A program made the position numbers and the translations under genes. The notes below the pieces were generated by a model. It was not told the DNA's origin. It was given only the letters and a program-made list of their open reading frames with translations, and searched no databases. From NCBI GenBank assembly GCA_914767715.1, contig OU612072.1, forward strand, positions 1,488,001-1,552,000: 64,000 nucleotides of DNA, written 5' to 3'. Positions 49,086 to 60,000 of this stretch are shown here, piece after piece; within the stretch, counting starts at the first letter, position 1, and every line of letters starts with the position of its first letter. The DNA comes from Membranipora membranacea (taxonomy: Eukaryota > Bryozoa > Gymnolaemata > Cheilostomatida > Membraniporidae).

Positions 49086-52000
49086 ATGATCCTGCAGATT
49101 ATATTGTGTACTGTACTCTTAGTTTTGCCCAGTCAGGTAAGTTGGGTTTGCGTCTGATAACGTTTTAACAGCGATCTTATCATTTCCATTAAATATCCAT
49201 GCAAGTGGTGATTGAATTCTAAAAGAGTATATGAGAAAATACCACTTACTCCAAAATCAGACCCGAGTTCAGATTAAATACATGTTAAGTTATATACGGC
49301 TGTATGAAGTATGTCTCCTCTTACAAGACATTAAGAGCGGTGCTCATTTTTCAACATTGCCCAATTTTGCTAGCCCTTGATTTTATCTTGTTGTAGTCTC
49401 AGTTGTGTACTAGAAGGGCATGTGGCGCACCCCCATCTCCCACATGTAAGGTCAGAGTATTTACAGAAGTAAACGGACCGGGCTGTTTACCAGTATGTCC
49501 GACATGTGCTGATGATCTCATTGAGTCAGTAAGTTATATCTATGAATCTCACCACTTTTATTTCACTGCACAATAATATCACATATTCTACTTGACAGAC
49601 ATTGTTTATGAATGATCCTCAAATTTCATTCTTTTACCCACTGTTTCAACATTTGAAAATATGTTTAACTTGAATTAGGCTATGTGCTGCCATTTTGTCA
49701 ACAACCTCATCGATCAATCAAGCTGCCCGAGTTGAGACAGATCACTTTAAGAGTAAATTCACAGAGTATGCCTATAAGGATATATCCTTACTCTGTGGTG
49801 AGTTAAAATCACATTACATCATATCAACGGAAATCATATCAAGGGAAATCATATCAACGGAAATCACCATGAAATTTATGGGCTAATCTAACTCGCTCAA
49901 ATTTGAAGCAACTCAAATCACTTCAAGTTCCTGACAATTATATGCGAATCATAACCGTGCTAAGATGGTCTTTTCCAAGTGTACACCTAGAACTTTGTGT
50001 ATTTACTTGAGCACATTTGTATTTTAGAATAGGCAGTGTACGAGAAGAGGATGCAGTAGTGCTCCTGTCTCAGGCGGGTGTGGCACTGTGGTGATACGTC
50101 AGCCTAATGGTCCAGGATGTGGTCCGCTGTGTGAAGTGTGCGCTGATGACTTTGTGCCTCAAGTAAGTACTCACCTATCACAACAATCTGTAATACTGAA
50201 TTTCTGTTAATTCATAGGTTTATCTACCTGCTATTCAGTATGCAAAATAAGGCTGAATTTAAGACTAAGTCAACAATCTAAGTGATCTTAAATTGGTAAC
50301 ACACAATTGGTATTGCTGAAGTTTGGTGAGACACAGCAAGGGGTCATAGAGAACTTTTACTCATTATTAGAGATAACTCCTCAGACACGATGTGATCTGT
50401 AAGCTTGGCTTCTGTGCACAGAAGGCAAAATAAACTGCTTTTAAGTCAATTAAAAAGGTTTAGACATAAATAGTTATCTAATATGCGCTGATAAACATTA
50501 AGCAACCCTCCCAATCTTTAAATTCCATTGGTCACATTAAAGAGATTATAAATTACTAAATTTAATTACAAATAAATCAGTTTTTATCTCTGTAAAATAT
50601 AGTAGAGTTTTCTAGCTCAAAAGGAAGAGGGAAGCTTGTAATAAGAGTTTATATTATGTGCAAGAAAATACAAAAATGTGAACTCTCTATCCGAGTCAGA
50701 CTTTTCTGTGAATTGATCACCAGGAGGCAAATATGTTCCAATAACAACCCTGAATAAAGGTCATAGAAGACTATGTTTTAGACCTTTGATAAGTACCAAA
50801 AACCAGTCAACCAGCAACTACTTGAAATTTTCAGCAACCGGATGATGAAATCTGCAATAATGTGGACTCACCAGTCACAACTCTGCTGGGATTACTATAC
50901 CCTTTGTTTGAGATTCCTGATTCAGTGATAGAGCTATTTGTTGAATGAAAGTATTATCATGATAATATATCGCAATTCTTGCTTTCACTTCCAGCCCGAT
51001 TTCTGTACATTGATCGGATGTGGCGCTCCTCCACCACCCAGCTGTCAGTTTTCTCTCACCACTCACCCTAACGGACCTTGGTGTGGAGCGTGTAAAGTAT
51101 GTGCTGATGATATCACGAACCCACCGGTAAGTCAGTCAGAACACTGCAGATACAGAAGTGTAGGTGATAGTGGATATTACAGAACTACTGTTATTATATG
51201 CCCTGATATTTCTCTGTGGATTAGAAGGTACACTGATGGACCACAACTGCATTCATGGAATTGACGACCAGATAATCAAAATTAGTCATGAGCCTTAGAT
51301 GATATTTGCTTCTCTATACTATTGTGCACAAACAAACCCTCAATATCATTTGAACGATAAACTATAATCATGTATATGTCGTCTTTGTAGAATACTTGTG
51401 GCGTTGTCGATCCTGGTTTCACTGTTTGCCCTCCTACACTGCCTCTTGCTGAATGTCCGCAAGGTTATGTGAGCTTCAGACCTAATGGTCCTGGTTGTGA
51501 GCCGCAGTGCACTATATGTGGTAGTTCCTCACCAGCAGTAAGTTGATCAGATTCTGTTTAGATTGGAAGACATCATCATAATTAGTAATGGGCCTAAGTG
51601 TGATTTCATAATAATATTAAGTCTATGGTTTATACCCAACCTAATGATCGATATTTATTCATTATCTATGCTAGGATACCGAAATAATCATACTGTGCAT
51701 CACCAAAATAATAGGAGAAACTCACCGGGGAAAGCTGCATAAAAGATAATCAAAAGGTCGTCAATTAAGTTTGAAGTGAAGGTGTCTGTCTTGGTAAAGT
51801 GTAATCCAATTTGTTTTGTTTATTTTTAGAATGAAGGCTGTAAAACAAACGCGATATTTTTCCCTATACCATTACCTAATGTTGGTCCTACTTGTGGCTC
51901 TGATTCTGACTGCCGTCTTAGTGAGAAGTGCTGTCCGCGAGGTAATCTAAAGACCTGTCAGGAACCAGTGAGCACAGTACCTAGATCTGGTGAGTGGTAA

Positions 52001-53588
52001 AACGGTGGGAGAGGCATTTAAGGTAGAGACACGGGCTCAGCAAATATTCTGAGTGTCTCTACCTGGTGAGTCATTGTATTTTAAGTTAATATTTTAGTCA
52101 AGGTAAGTTAATGTTGATCATTTTAACGATTTAAAGATTTTGATTGTTTCCAAGAGTACAACGAACCATGTCTCTATAACTTCGTAGATAAAGTTGAGTT
52201 TTAGTAATATGGACAAAATATTATGTGAGAAATTGTGAAAATGTTAAACTAGTTTTATATACCACTGTCTTCATTTGTTGTCGAATGTTAGTCAAGAGTG
52301 CATAGGGCAGGCTGACCAAAAGTCTCAAGCAAACCTTTGTCTGTATTATTATGTTCATGTTCACTTTTTAATCAAGACAAAAACAAAATAATTGTTTGAT
52401 GAGCGTTTGAGGCTTGAATATGTCTTAAGAAATATATTGGTTTATACTCAAGTCTTGTTATGTCGCATCAAACAGGTAGATGTCCGATAGTGAAAAAGAA
52501 CAGCCCTCCGCCATGTATCGCTGACTTCGCTGGCTGTACTTTTGACTCAGAGTGTGGAGTTAATCAGAAGTGCTGTGGGACTGCATGTGGGTACAAGGAG
52601 TGTAAGAACAAGGTAAGCTATAAGTCATGTCATGAGTCTGAGTTTAGTAGGAGGTAGCTCAGTTGGTTGGGGGACTGCCCTCTAATACGCAAGTGTTGGA
52701 GGTCCCGGGTTCGAATCCAGCTGTGGGTTACTGACTACTAGGCACAATTGATGCCCCAGTTGTGTTCCGACCTGCCTGCAAGCTGAGAGCAACTTGGCGC
52801 CGATTATGGGGGTCGCACCTATAGTTCTCAATCTTCGGGCAGAGACAGGTTATAACCAACAACCCAACAACCCAATATACATTTCATCATCGATATAAAG
52901 AGTAGCCGACAGGCATAGATACAGGGCGTGGCATGATTCCTATGCTGGGCTGGGCCCATTTGTTGAGATTAGGCACATTATTTATTACCCATTTGCGAAC
53001 AAAAAGTTACATTAATTGTGCTTGCATTTGCATTTACAACTGGCATAAAATCAGCATTCGCATTTGTTGTGCATTTACAATTTAGGAAGATTTCTCAGCA
53101 TTTCACTCGCATTTGCAAATGTAGATTTTTGCCATTTTCATTCACATTTAATGGGAGGATGGTGGTGCATTCACATTTGCTACGCACTTATGGAAAGAGC
53201 AAACAGATCCTAAAAATAAAATATTACTCAATCACTCATCACGTGCCGACTTCTATGGGTCCCAGTACCTGTACCCAAGAGAGGATAACTTTCTCTGCCG
53301 ATAAAACAATGAAAGGCATTGCTTTGCCCTCATTCCCACATGTGTTAAAAAGCACAATTTGATGTAGTTTTGGTAAGTTTGTCACAAACGTCAATTGCCA
53401 GGACTACCATGCCATTTATAAACAGCGTACCCAGCCTGGAGAGGTCATTCATCACCTTATATTGTCTTTGTTAGAGAAAAGAGAAGAAGAGATGTGTACG
53501 TAAATGGGTGTGGAGATGTCCTAAAAACAGGAGAAGCAAGAGGAAATGTAGATGGAGGCTTACCTGTCGTCGTAGTAACGCTAACTAA
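49086..53588 (+). CDS. secreted cysteine-rich protein with four novel modules, two WAP domains and a basic tail, 335 aa
   Basis: Exons: 49086-49136, 49397-49528, 50028-50162, 50995-51126, 51391-51537, 51830-51989, 52476-52612, 53475-53588; total 1008 nt with phases 0,0,0,0,0,1,0. Exon 1 is a 17-residue signal peptide (MILQIILCTVLLVLPSQ) whose ATG directly follows a TTTGCAG acceptor. Exons 2-5 each encode one module of 44-49 residues with six or more cysteines; three end C.xxC(A)DD and all contain PNGPGC, PNGPWC or VNGPGC. I do not recognise this module; it recalls antistasin-like repeats only loosely. Exons 6 and 7 are WAP (four-disulfide core) domains: CGSDSDCRLSEKCC, and CTFDSECGVNQKCCGTAC. 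Exon 8 is a 37-residue tail with 18 Lys/Arg, one acidic residue, four cysteines and three tryptophans (CVRKWVWRC, CRWRLTC). WAP proteins are secreted protease inhibitors or antimicrobials; either fits. A tRNA-type SINE sits in the last intron. Confidence 0.87.
52650..52880 (+). mobile_element. tRNA-derived SINE
   Basis: An A box (TAGCTCAGTTGG) at 52654-52665 and a B box (GGTTCGAATCC) at 52708-52718 have tRNA-like spacing, but the acceptor stem does not pair, so this is not a working tRNA. A tRNA-unrelated body of about 130 bases follows and ends in AACCCAACAACCC repeats. It begins 37 bases after the exon 7 donor of the WAP gene. No target duplication was confirmed. Confidence 0.75.
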
Positions 53589-54393
53589 TTACGTGACGAC
53601 TCCACGACTTAGCTTCTGTCGGGAACCAAAGCCTTACCAGACCCTACAACAGAGAGGCCCTGCCTTCAAGTATCTAGCTTCACGATGAGCCATCACATGT
53701 CTACTAATTCTATATGAGCTCTTCTTACTTCACTCACTTAGCATGTCGATCCACTTTATTAAGATGTTATTTCTCTGAGGTGTCTGTGAGATGCGCAAAT
53801 TGTTATTCTAGTATTATATTGCTTATTTTCAACCAATTGTGTGCTAGCGTTTTGTTGTTTTGTCAATTGTAGCAGTATTGTGCTATTAAATTCTTATAGA
53901 ATAATATTCAGCAATAAAAGTAAAACTCTTAACCGCAAATTACAATGTGAACCTCATCACCTCTAAAGTTTTCTAAAAAAACAGTGACTTTCATTGACGA
54001 GGGTGAGAAGTGCAGATCAGTAAGTAAGTAGTATCCACTTAGACATGCTGCAATGCATGATGATGTGACATCAAAAGTTATTGAACCTACTTGAGCCTGG
54101 TTGGCAATCATATTTGTTTGAGATTTAATCTGAACACTGCTTGACACAAGTTAGTACAATGAAAACTCAACCCAAATTCGGATGTATCACTGGTCATCAG
54201 TTCTAAGTGATGTTTGATAATTACTTATTTAGGGGAATGGTGAGAATGGCGTAATGGCGCAAATGGTTACTGCAGTTAGGTGAATGGTGCTGCAGGAGTA
54301 TATAACACAAAACATTAAAGGCAGAGTTATTGTCACATGTCATGGACATTTATCAATTATAATAGTTAACATTTATCTGATTTCATTCAGCGT
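53589..54393. other. 3' UTR of the WAP gene and intergenic sequence
   Basis: The first 330 bases are the likely 3' UTR of the WAP gene. Beyond that no gene is visible. Confidence 0.5.
53913..53918 (+). terminator. polyadenylation signal of the WAP gene
   Basis: AATAAA in GCAATAAAAGTAAAAC, 325 bases after the stop codon. Confidence 0.6.
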
Positions 54394-54768
54394 TAAAATC
54401 AAACTAAGATGTCAGAAGTATGTGCTGACGATCTATCGAGATGAGACTCATTTTATTCATAGCATCATTGAGACAATGCCATCAGGACGCCTGCGTGCTC
54501 CTAAGATCAGGTCGTCAAAGGGAACGGACTCGTTTTATCGTGTTTTAGTCTGCATCATAAATGCAAACCTGTTTTAACTCTCTGGTCGCTGTTTTATTTT
54601 TTTTCCCTCCTCTACTCTTCCACAATCTCACGTATTTTATTATAACAATCTGCTTTAGTGTATATATTTTTACACTTGTTACACTACTTTATGGACAGTT
54701 TACACCCAGAACAAAAATCATAGTGTTTTTTTAATACTCATGACAAATATATGAAATCAATCAAATCA
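54394..54768 (+). pseudogene. 5'-truncated non-LTR retrotransposon, same family as 9945-10945
   Basis: Matches 10580-10945 at roughly 95% identity: MPSGRLRAPKIRSSKG near the end of the ORF, stop, the same 3' UTR (ACTCTCTGGTCGCTGTTTTA) and the same AATCAATCAA tail. It starts abruptly in the middle of the last part of the ORF, the usual result of incomplete reverse transcription. Confidence 0.9.
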
Positions 54769-57082
54769 ATATGTTGTTTTTAATATTGTCATCTTTACAT
54801 CATGAAAGGACGAAGAAGTGAGAGATCTTAGAGGCAGGCGCAAAAGTTGGCGCTTGGAGCACCAAATTCTACATCCACTTCAACCGAAAATGACCAACTT
54901 TTTATAAAATCTGCTAATCGAGCTTTTACCCTATAATTGTATACCTTCGTACCATAAACTCACTTCCTAGTCTGAGGTTTAAATAAGCACTTTAATCTAA
55001 ACTTTTATCGAGGGACCAGTAATTCACCGAACAGGCTTAAGCTTTAACACTACGACTATGTACTGCCGCCATGTTCATCCAATCCTCTGGTTGCCGAAAT
55101 ACTTTTACCCCCAAGCCAAGGACTTGACTCCACAATACTACTGTTTTACCGGATGACCAATTATTCAATATATGCCTACCTAGTGGAGCAAGCAATTAAC
55201 CTTCTGAATCATTAAAAAATGAATGTAGACATAAACACTAGGACAACGACCTAGAAAAGCAAAAACCTTAACATTGTTATTCAACAACCACACCATAATT
55301 CATTAGCGAGGGCATGACTACCATCCTAAGCTTGGCAAGCTCCCAACAAAAACATCCTGCCACTCAAAACAACAGCTCTGAGAGATTTAAATAGATTTTT
55401 TTGAAATTTATAACTTCCCTATGAATCATACCAAAGGGATATGACACTCCATTAAGCAAATTCAAATCACTTTAATACAATGAGCATCAATAACAATTTA
55501 TGGCACTCTCAGGTTGGGTTTACCTCCTGTCTTATACAAACTGATACCAGTTAAGCTTCCAAAAAACTATCTCTACCATGAAATTCAATATGAAGTGTGT
55601 TGGAAAATAAACAACATTTCCAATAACATGAATTATTCTATCTAAATCATTCTACGCATTCTTATTTTGAAGCAACTACTGTGAAATTAATCCCAATGTA
55701 GTTAGTTTACTTATTCACTTTTTCCTTTACTTCCTAACTTTATGAAGACTGAAGGAGTAGTTAATCAGCTAATTGGTCGAAACAAGAGAATGCTGACATA
55801 CTATGAAAATGAAAGAAACATCACCTAGATTACTATATTCCCAATCTTAGTTTCATGTCTTTTTTTTCCAAATACATTTAATATGTGACGCACAAAACTG
55901 AATTGAATTGGCAGCGATCAGCAAATTCATTATATTATACACAACATGCTAACATCAATATAAATGCTGCCCCAGATTTAGCGGCATACCTGTAACTAAA
56001 GCATGTTGAATAGCAGGTACTGCTGCTCCTCGTGCAGAAATTTATTATTAGATTAATTTAGGCATGGCACTACAGGCACTTTCAATACCGAACTGGACAC
56101 AACGAACCAACCCTTGATCAAAGCAGCTGACAGTAACCAGGCTGGTAGTAGCGTCTAAATACAATCCTGATGCCTGATGTCCAGTAATAAAATCATACTA
56201 CTCAACTTCGCTTTATCTGGGTACTTCATTTGCACATTTTTTCCCCCATTGAAAATGAGATGGTGGCATTCTCGATAATAATTTGGTAGTGCAAACTAGG
56301 AGTCCTTCGTTACCCAGTTGAGTGTTATGTCAGGTTTCAGCGACTCCTTTGTTTCCGTAAATGGAAATAATATCTGATCGGTTTGTGTGTTACCTGTGTA
56401 ATGCTAGTTAAGGTCCTTCCATTTTACCAGCGTATGCATATACTTGAGAAGAAAATTCACTGGCTGTATACATTTTAATGAACAACTAGTGAGACGTTTG
56501 AATGAAGTTTCAAGAGTTGTGTCCACCTTGCTAATGAGCAGATAACTACTTATCTTTTTCTATGATCTCTGGGCTTTTATAACCCAAACTGACGAACATT
56601 AGATCTGTGTCATCAGAAAGAACAAATGAAGTTCAATACTATTTCATCTGATGGTCTTAGGCACTTGAAAACAACATCAAATAAAGGCAAAATATAGATT
56701 AACAATGAAAGGGTTAAAACAGTGAAGTCCATTTTAATTTTTTAATTTTCATCAGCTCTAAATAGTAGAAGAATGTCAGACTCAGGTGTAGTTCTTTATT
56801 CAAAAATTCAACGATCAGAACATGCAGCAGATTTATTTGAAAAAAGCGGTTTTGCATACACACATACATTTCGATGGCATATAGAAGATCACAATTTCAT
56901 TTTGATTGAATAAAAATTTCTAATGAGGATCAGGAATGAATAGAAAAAAAGCATGTTCTCCAGCTGTGAGAAATTGGTGGGCAGCTATATGAAATAGAAA
57001 GAGTAAAAAATTAAAAAATACATGCAAAGAATGTCTCAGGAATAATACATGAAATGATCTGATAAAATCAAAAAAGGTCAGA
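54769..57082. other. intergenic between the WAP and DUF885 genes
   Basis: No exon, RNA gene or transposon end was recognised. The two flanking genes converge here. A minus-strand AATAAA at 56796-56801 (TTTATT as written) may be the polyadenylation signal of the DUF885 gene. Confidence 0.5.
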
Positions 57083-60000
57083 TTAGAGTAGATTAAATAT
57101 GCAAGTAATCAATAGCCACAAATATGACACACATAGAGTGGATACTGAAGATGTCACTTCTGATTTCTTACTAATCCAAACATTCACTTCCTGTTCGACA
57201 AGTGATAACGGGGCTGGTCCTAGCTCCAGTATTACTTTGTGAAACTCCCTTGGGTTAAAACTGTCACCTGTAAATAAGTAAAAATTTCCTTGATAATTCG
57301 GAATCAATGTTATGCTAAGACTCAAATATGTTCAGGTGAGTCAAAGTATGTGGAGTGTGTCTTTGAACTACACTCAAAAACCTAGAGTTGTTTTTATTAT
57401 AGCATAGCAATCACTGAAACAGTAATGCCATTCCATTAAAACCCAGAGACGGACAACAGCAAGCTTAAATAAAACGTAGGAAACATCAAATTCATATCAT
57501 AATATGTATGTATAGGTATACCATCGAGTTGTTCAACAGCACAGTACGGCCAACAGAATATTGATCGATTGATTTGTATTCTATCACTAACTGTAAAAGT
57601 TGCGAGAAAAAGGTTTCTGGTACACATACTCTGCTAAAAAATAATGAAGTTGCCTTGCTTGCAAAAATAGTACTATTAAAAATTAGTTGAAAAATTGTAT
57701 TATTAATATAAATGCACATGTGTCTCAAAAAACAGTCATTGCCCCAGGCAGTGCAGTATTTACGGTGTCTAAGCCGACCTGAGGGGCATCGCTCGAGGTA
57801 GATCTGGATAAAGTGTTCGTCATCAGCGAATATCTGCATTACATGATTTTTTAAATGAGTGTTAACTAGAGTGTCGAGATCATAATTAAGTTGTAATCCG
57901 AGCGAGGAAGGATCTTTAAATATTTTGCGCATGTCCTTCTTATCTCGTCGATAAATGGCAGGATAGAGGACTGGTAGACAATACATTATAAGTGAAACAA
58001 TAAAACTTTTAAAAAGCATGCATGCTAGTGGCTTGGTACTCAAATACAGAAAGTTTTTAATTATATACATTCTTTGATTTGCCTTACGAACAACATTTTG
58101 CATGTGAGCTTCAAATCTAAGCTTCTGGTCAATCTCAACACCAAGATATTTAGTAGTCTCACAGAAAGAAATAACTGATCCATTAAGTAAGAGGCTAGGG
58201 CTGACAGGTCTTTCACGTTTAATTGAAAATAACATTTCTTTAGTTTTGCCTGCGTTTAAAAGGAGGTCCAGATCTGAGCATTGATTAGCTATTCTATTTA
58301 CTTCAGAAAAATAGCAATCTAAATCAGAGGAATTACCTATGAGTCCAATCAAACAAGTATCATCCGCATATTTTAAAACATGAAAGTTCTGACATCTAGA
58401 TCTAATTCCATCAGTATACAATGAAAATAGAAGGACTTAGTACAGATCCTTGAGGGGTGCCAGTGTTGGTAATGAGTGTATCTGAGAGTAAGTTATTATT
58501 AATGGATATTGTTTGTTGTCTGCGATTACTGAGAAAGCTAATAATCCATTGCGTAATGTTTGAGTCAAGGTATTGCAGTGATCGGATTAAACATTCTACT
58601 CTAATTGTATCTAATTGTAAATCTAGGAAGAGACAGCGAGCGTAGTTTGTCTGGGCTTTATCAATGAAGTTGGTAATGAATGTTGTGAGGTACATAACTA
58701 CGTCTTGAGTTGAGCGGTTTGTTCTATATGCAAATTGGTATGGGTCCATTGGTGTGTGTTGTGTTACATAATGTTAGATGAGTCTCTCCAGCATCTCGCA
58801 TAGGCAGCTTGTACGAGTATCGGTCGGTAATCATTCAGCTGAGTAGGTTTTTTAACTTTTGGTATAGGTTTAATAATAGCTGTTTTCCAGAGTGTTGGTG
58901 TCGTATGGTTTTCAATAGAGCATGTGAATAGTTTGGTAATGACTGGTGCTAGTTGGTAGGCACAAAGTTTCAGGACTTTAGGGATGACTCCATCCGGTCC
59001 TGGCCCTTTGCTAGATTTAGAGATTTCAGTTGCTTTAAGACTGTGTCGTCATTAATTTCAAAAACAGGTGCTGTCACTTTTGTTGAATCTACAATTGGTT
59101 GGCTAATGTTTGGTTTTTCAAAAGGGCAGAAGCAGTTGTTGAGCTCATTTGGTTTGAAGTCTGTGCTTGTTATCCAGCAGAGAATTGTAATCGGCAAACT
59201 CCAGGCTCCTCACACCTCTTGGATGTAATACGAGGGTGAATACGAGCACGAGCAATAGCTGCGCCATATTTGTTAGACAGAATTAGTTAATTAAAACCAA
59301 CAAAAGAAGGATTAGAGAGAGCTTACAAAGCACATCCTATCCCTTCGACTGCTAACTATGTTTCCAAGGTTCGATTTTGTAAGGATTTCGGGAGTAAACG
59401 CCCCATGGAAATGGCATTAAAATCAAAATCCGATTGTGACGAATGACTTTTTGGACGCGAAAATCCATACCGTGTTTGTTCGACCGATTCCATTCGAAAT
59501 TGGAGTGAACCACAAAATCGAAGCATGGAACCATAGATGTGTGGTTTAGTGAAATGCAAGTATCTTCTCGATCAACTCTTCCCATGCAGCAATATAGTAT
59601 ATCTGCCTATCATTTAAACTGATAGACAGAAATATTGTACTGCGAGCTTATATTTGTTTTGAACTTACCTAGCTTGTTCTGTGCTGTGGACCTGAGCTCT
59701 TTAAGTTTCAGCTCACCAATCTTATAAGCACAAGCTTGTCCAGGCCACCTGATGTAGCGTTTTATCTCAGATACACACTCACTATCACTCAATATAGTAC
59801 TGTCCTTCAGATAGTCCTCCGCCCTCTCTCTCGTCCAACTAAGGGGGAAGATAATAAAAGAATAATGATGGTGACTGAAAATCTTCACTCATTGGTCATT
59901 TATCCTGAGAGCAAATTCGTAGTGATATTGCTCTGTGGTCACCCCATAAATTCTAGAATTTCAATTTGCAGCAGATTTGGTGCAAACATGAACCCTTTGG

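Noticed and set aside
52650-52728. A tRNA gene
   Set aside because: A and B boxes are present, but the acceptor stem ends do not pair and the sequence continues into a SINE body.
59356-59585. Minus-strand open frames with [11 protein letters not shown]-like sequence
   Set aside because: They fall in the palindromic MITE, which explains the open reading.
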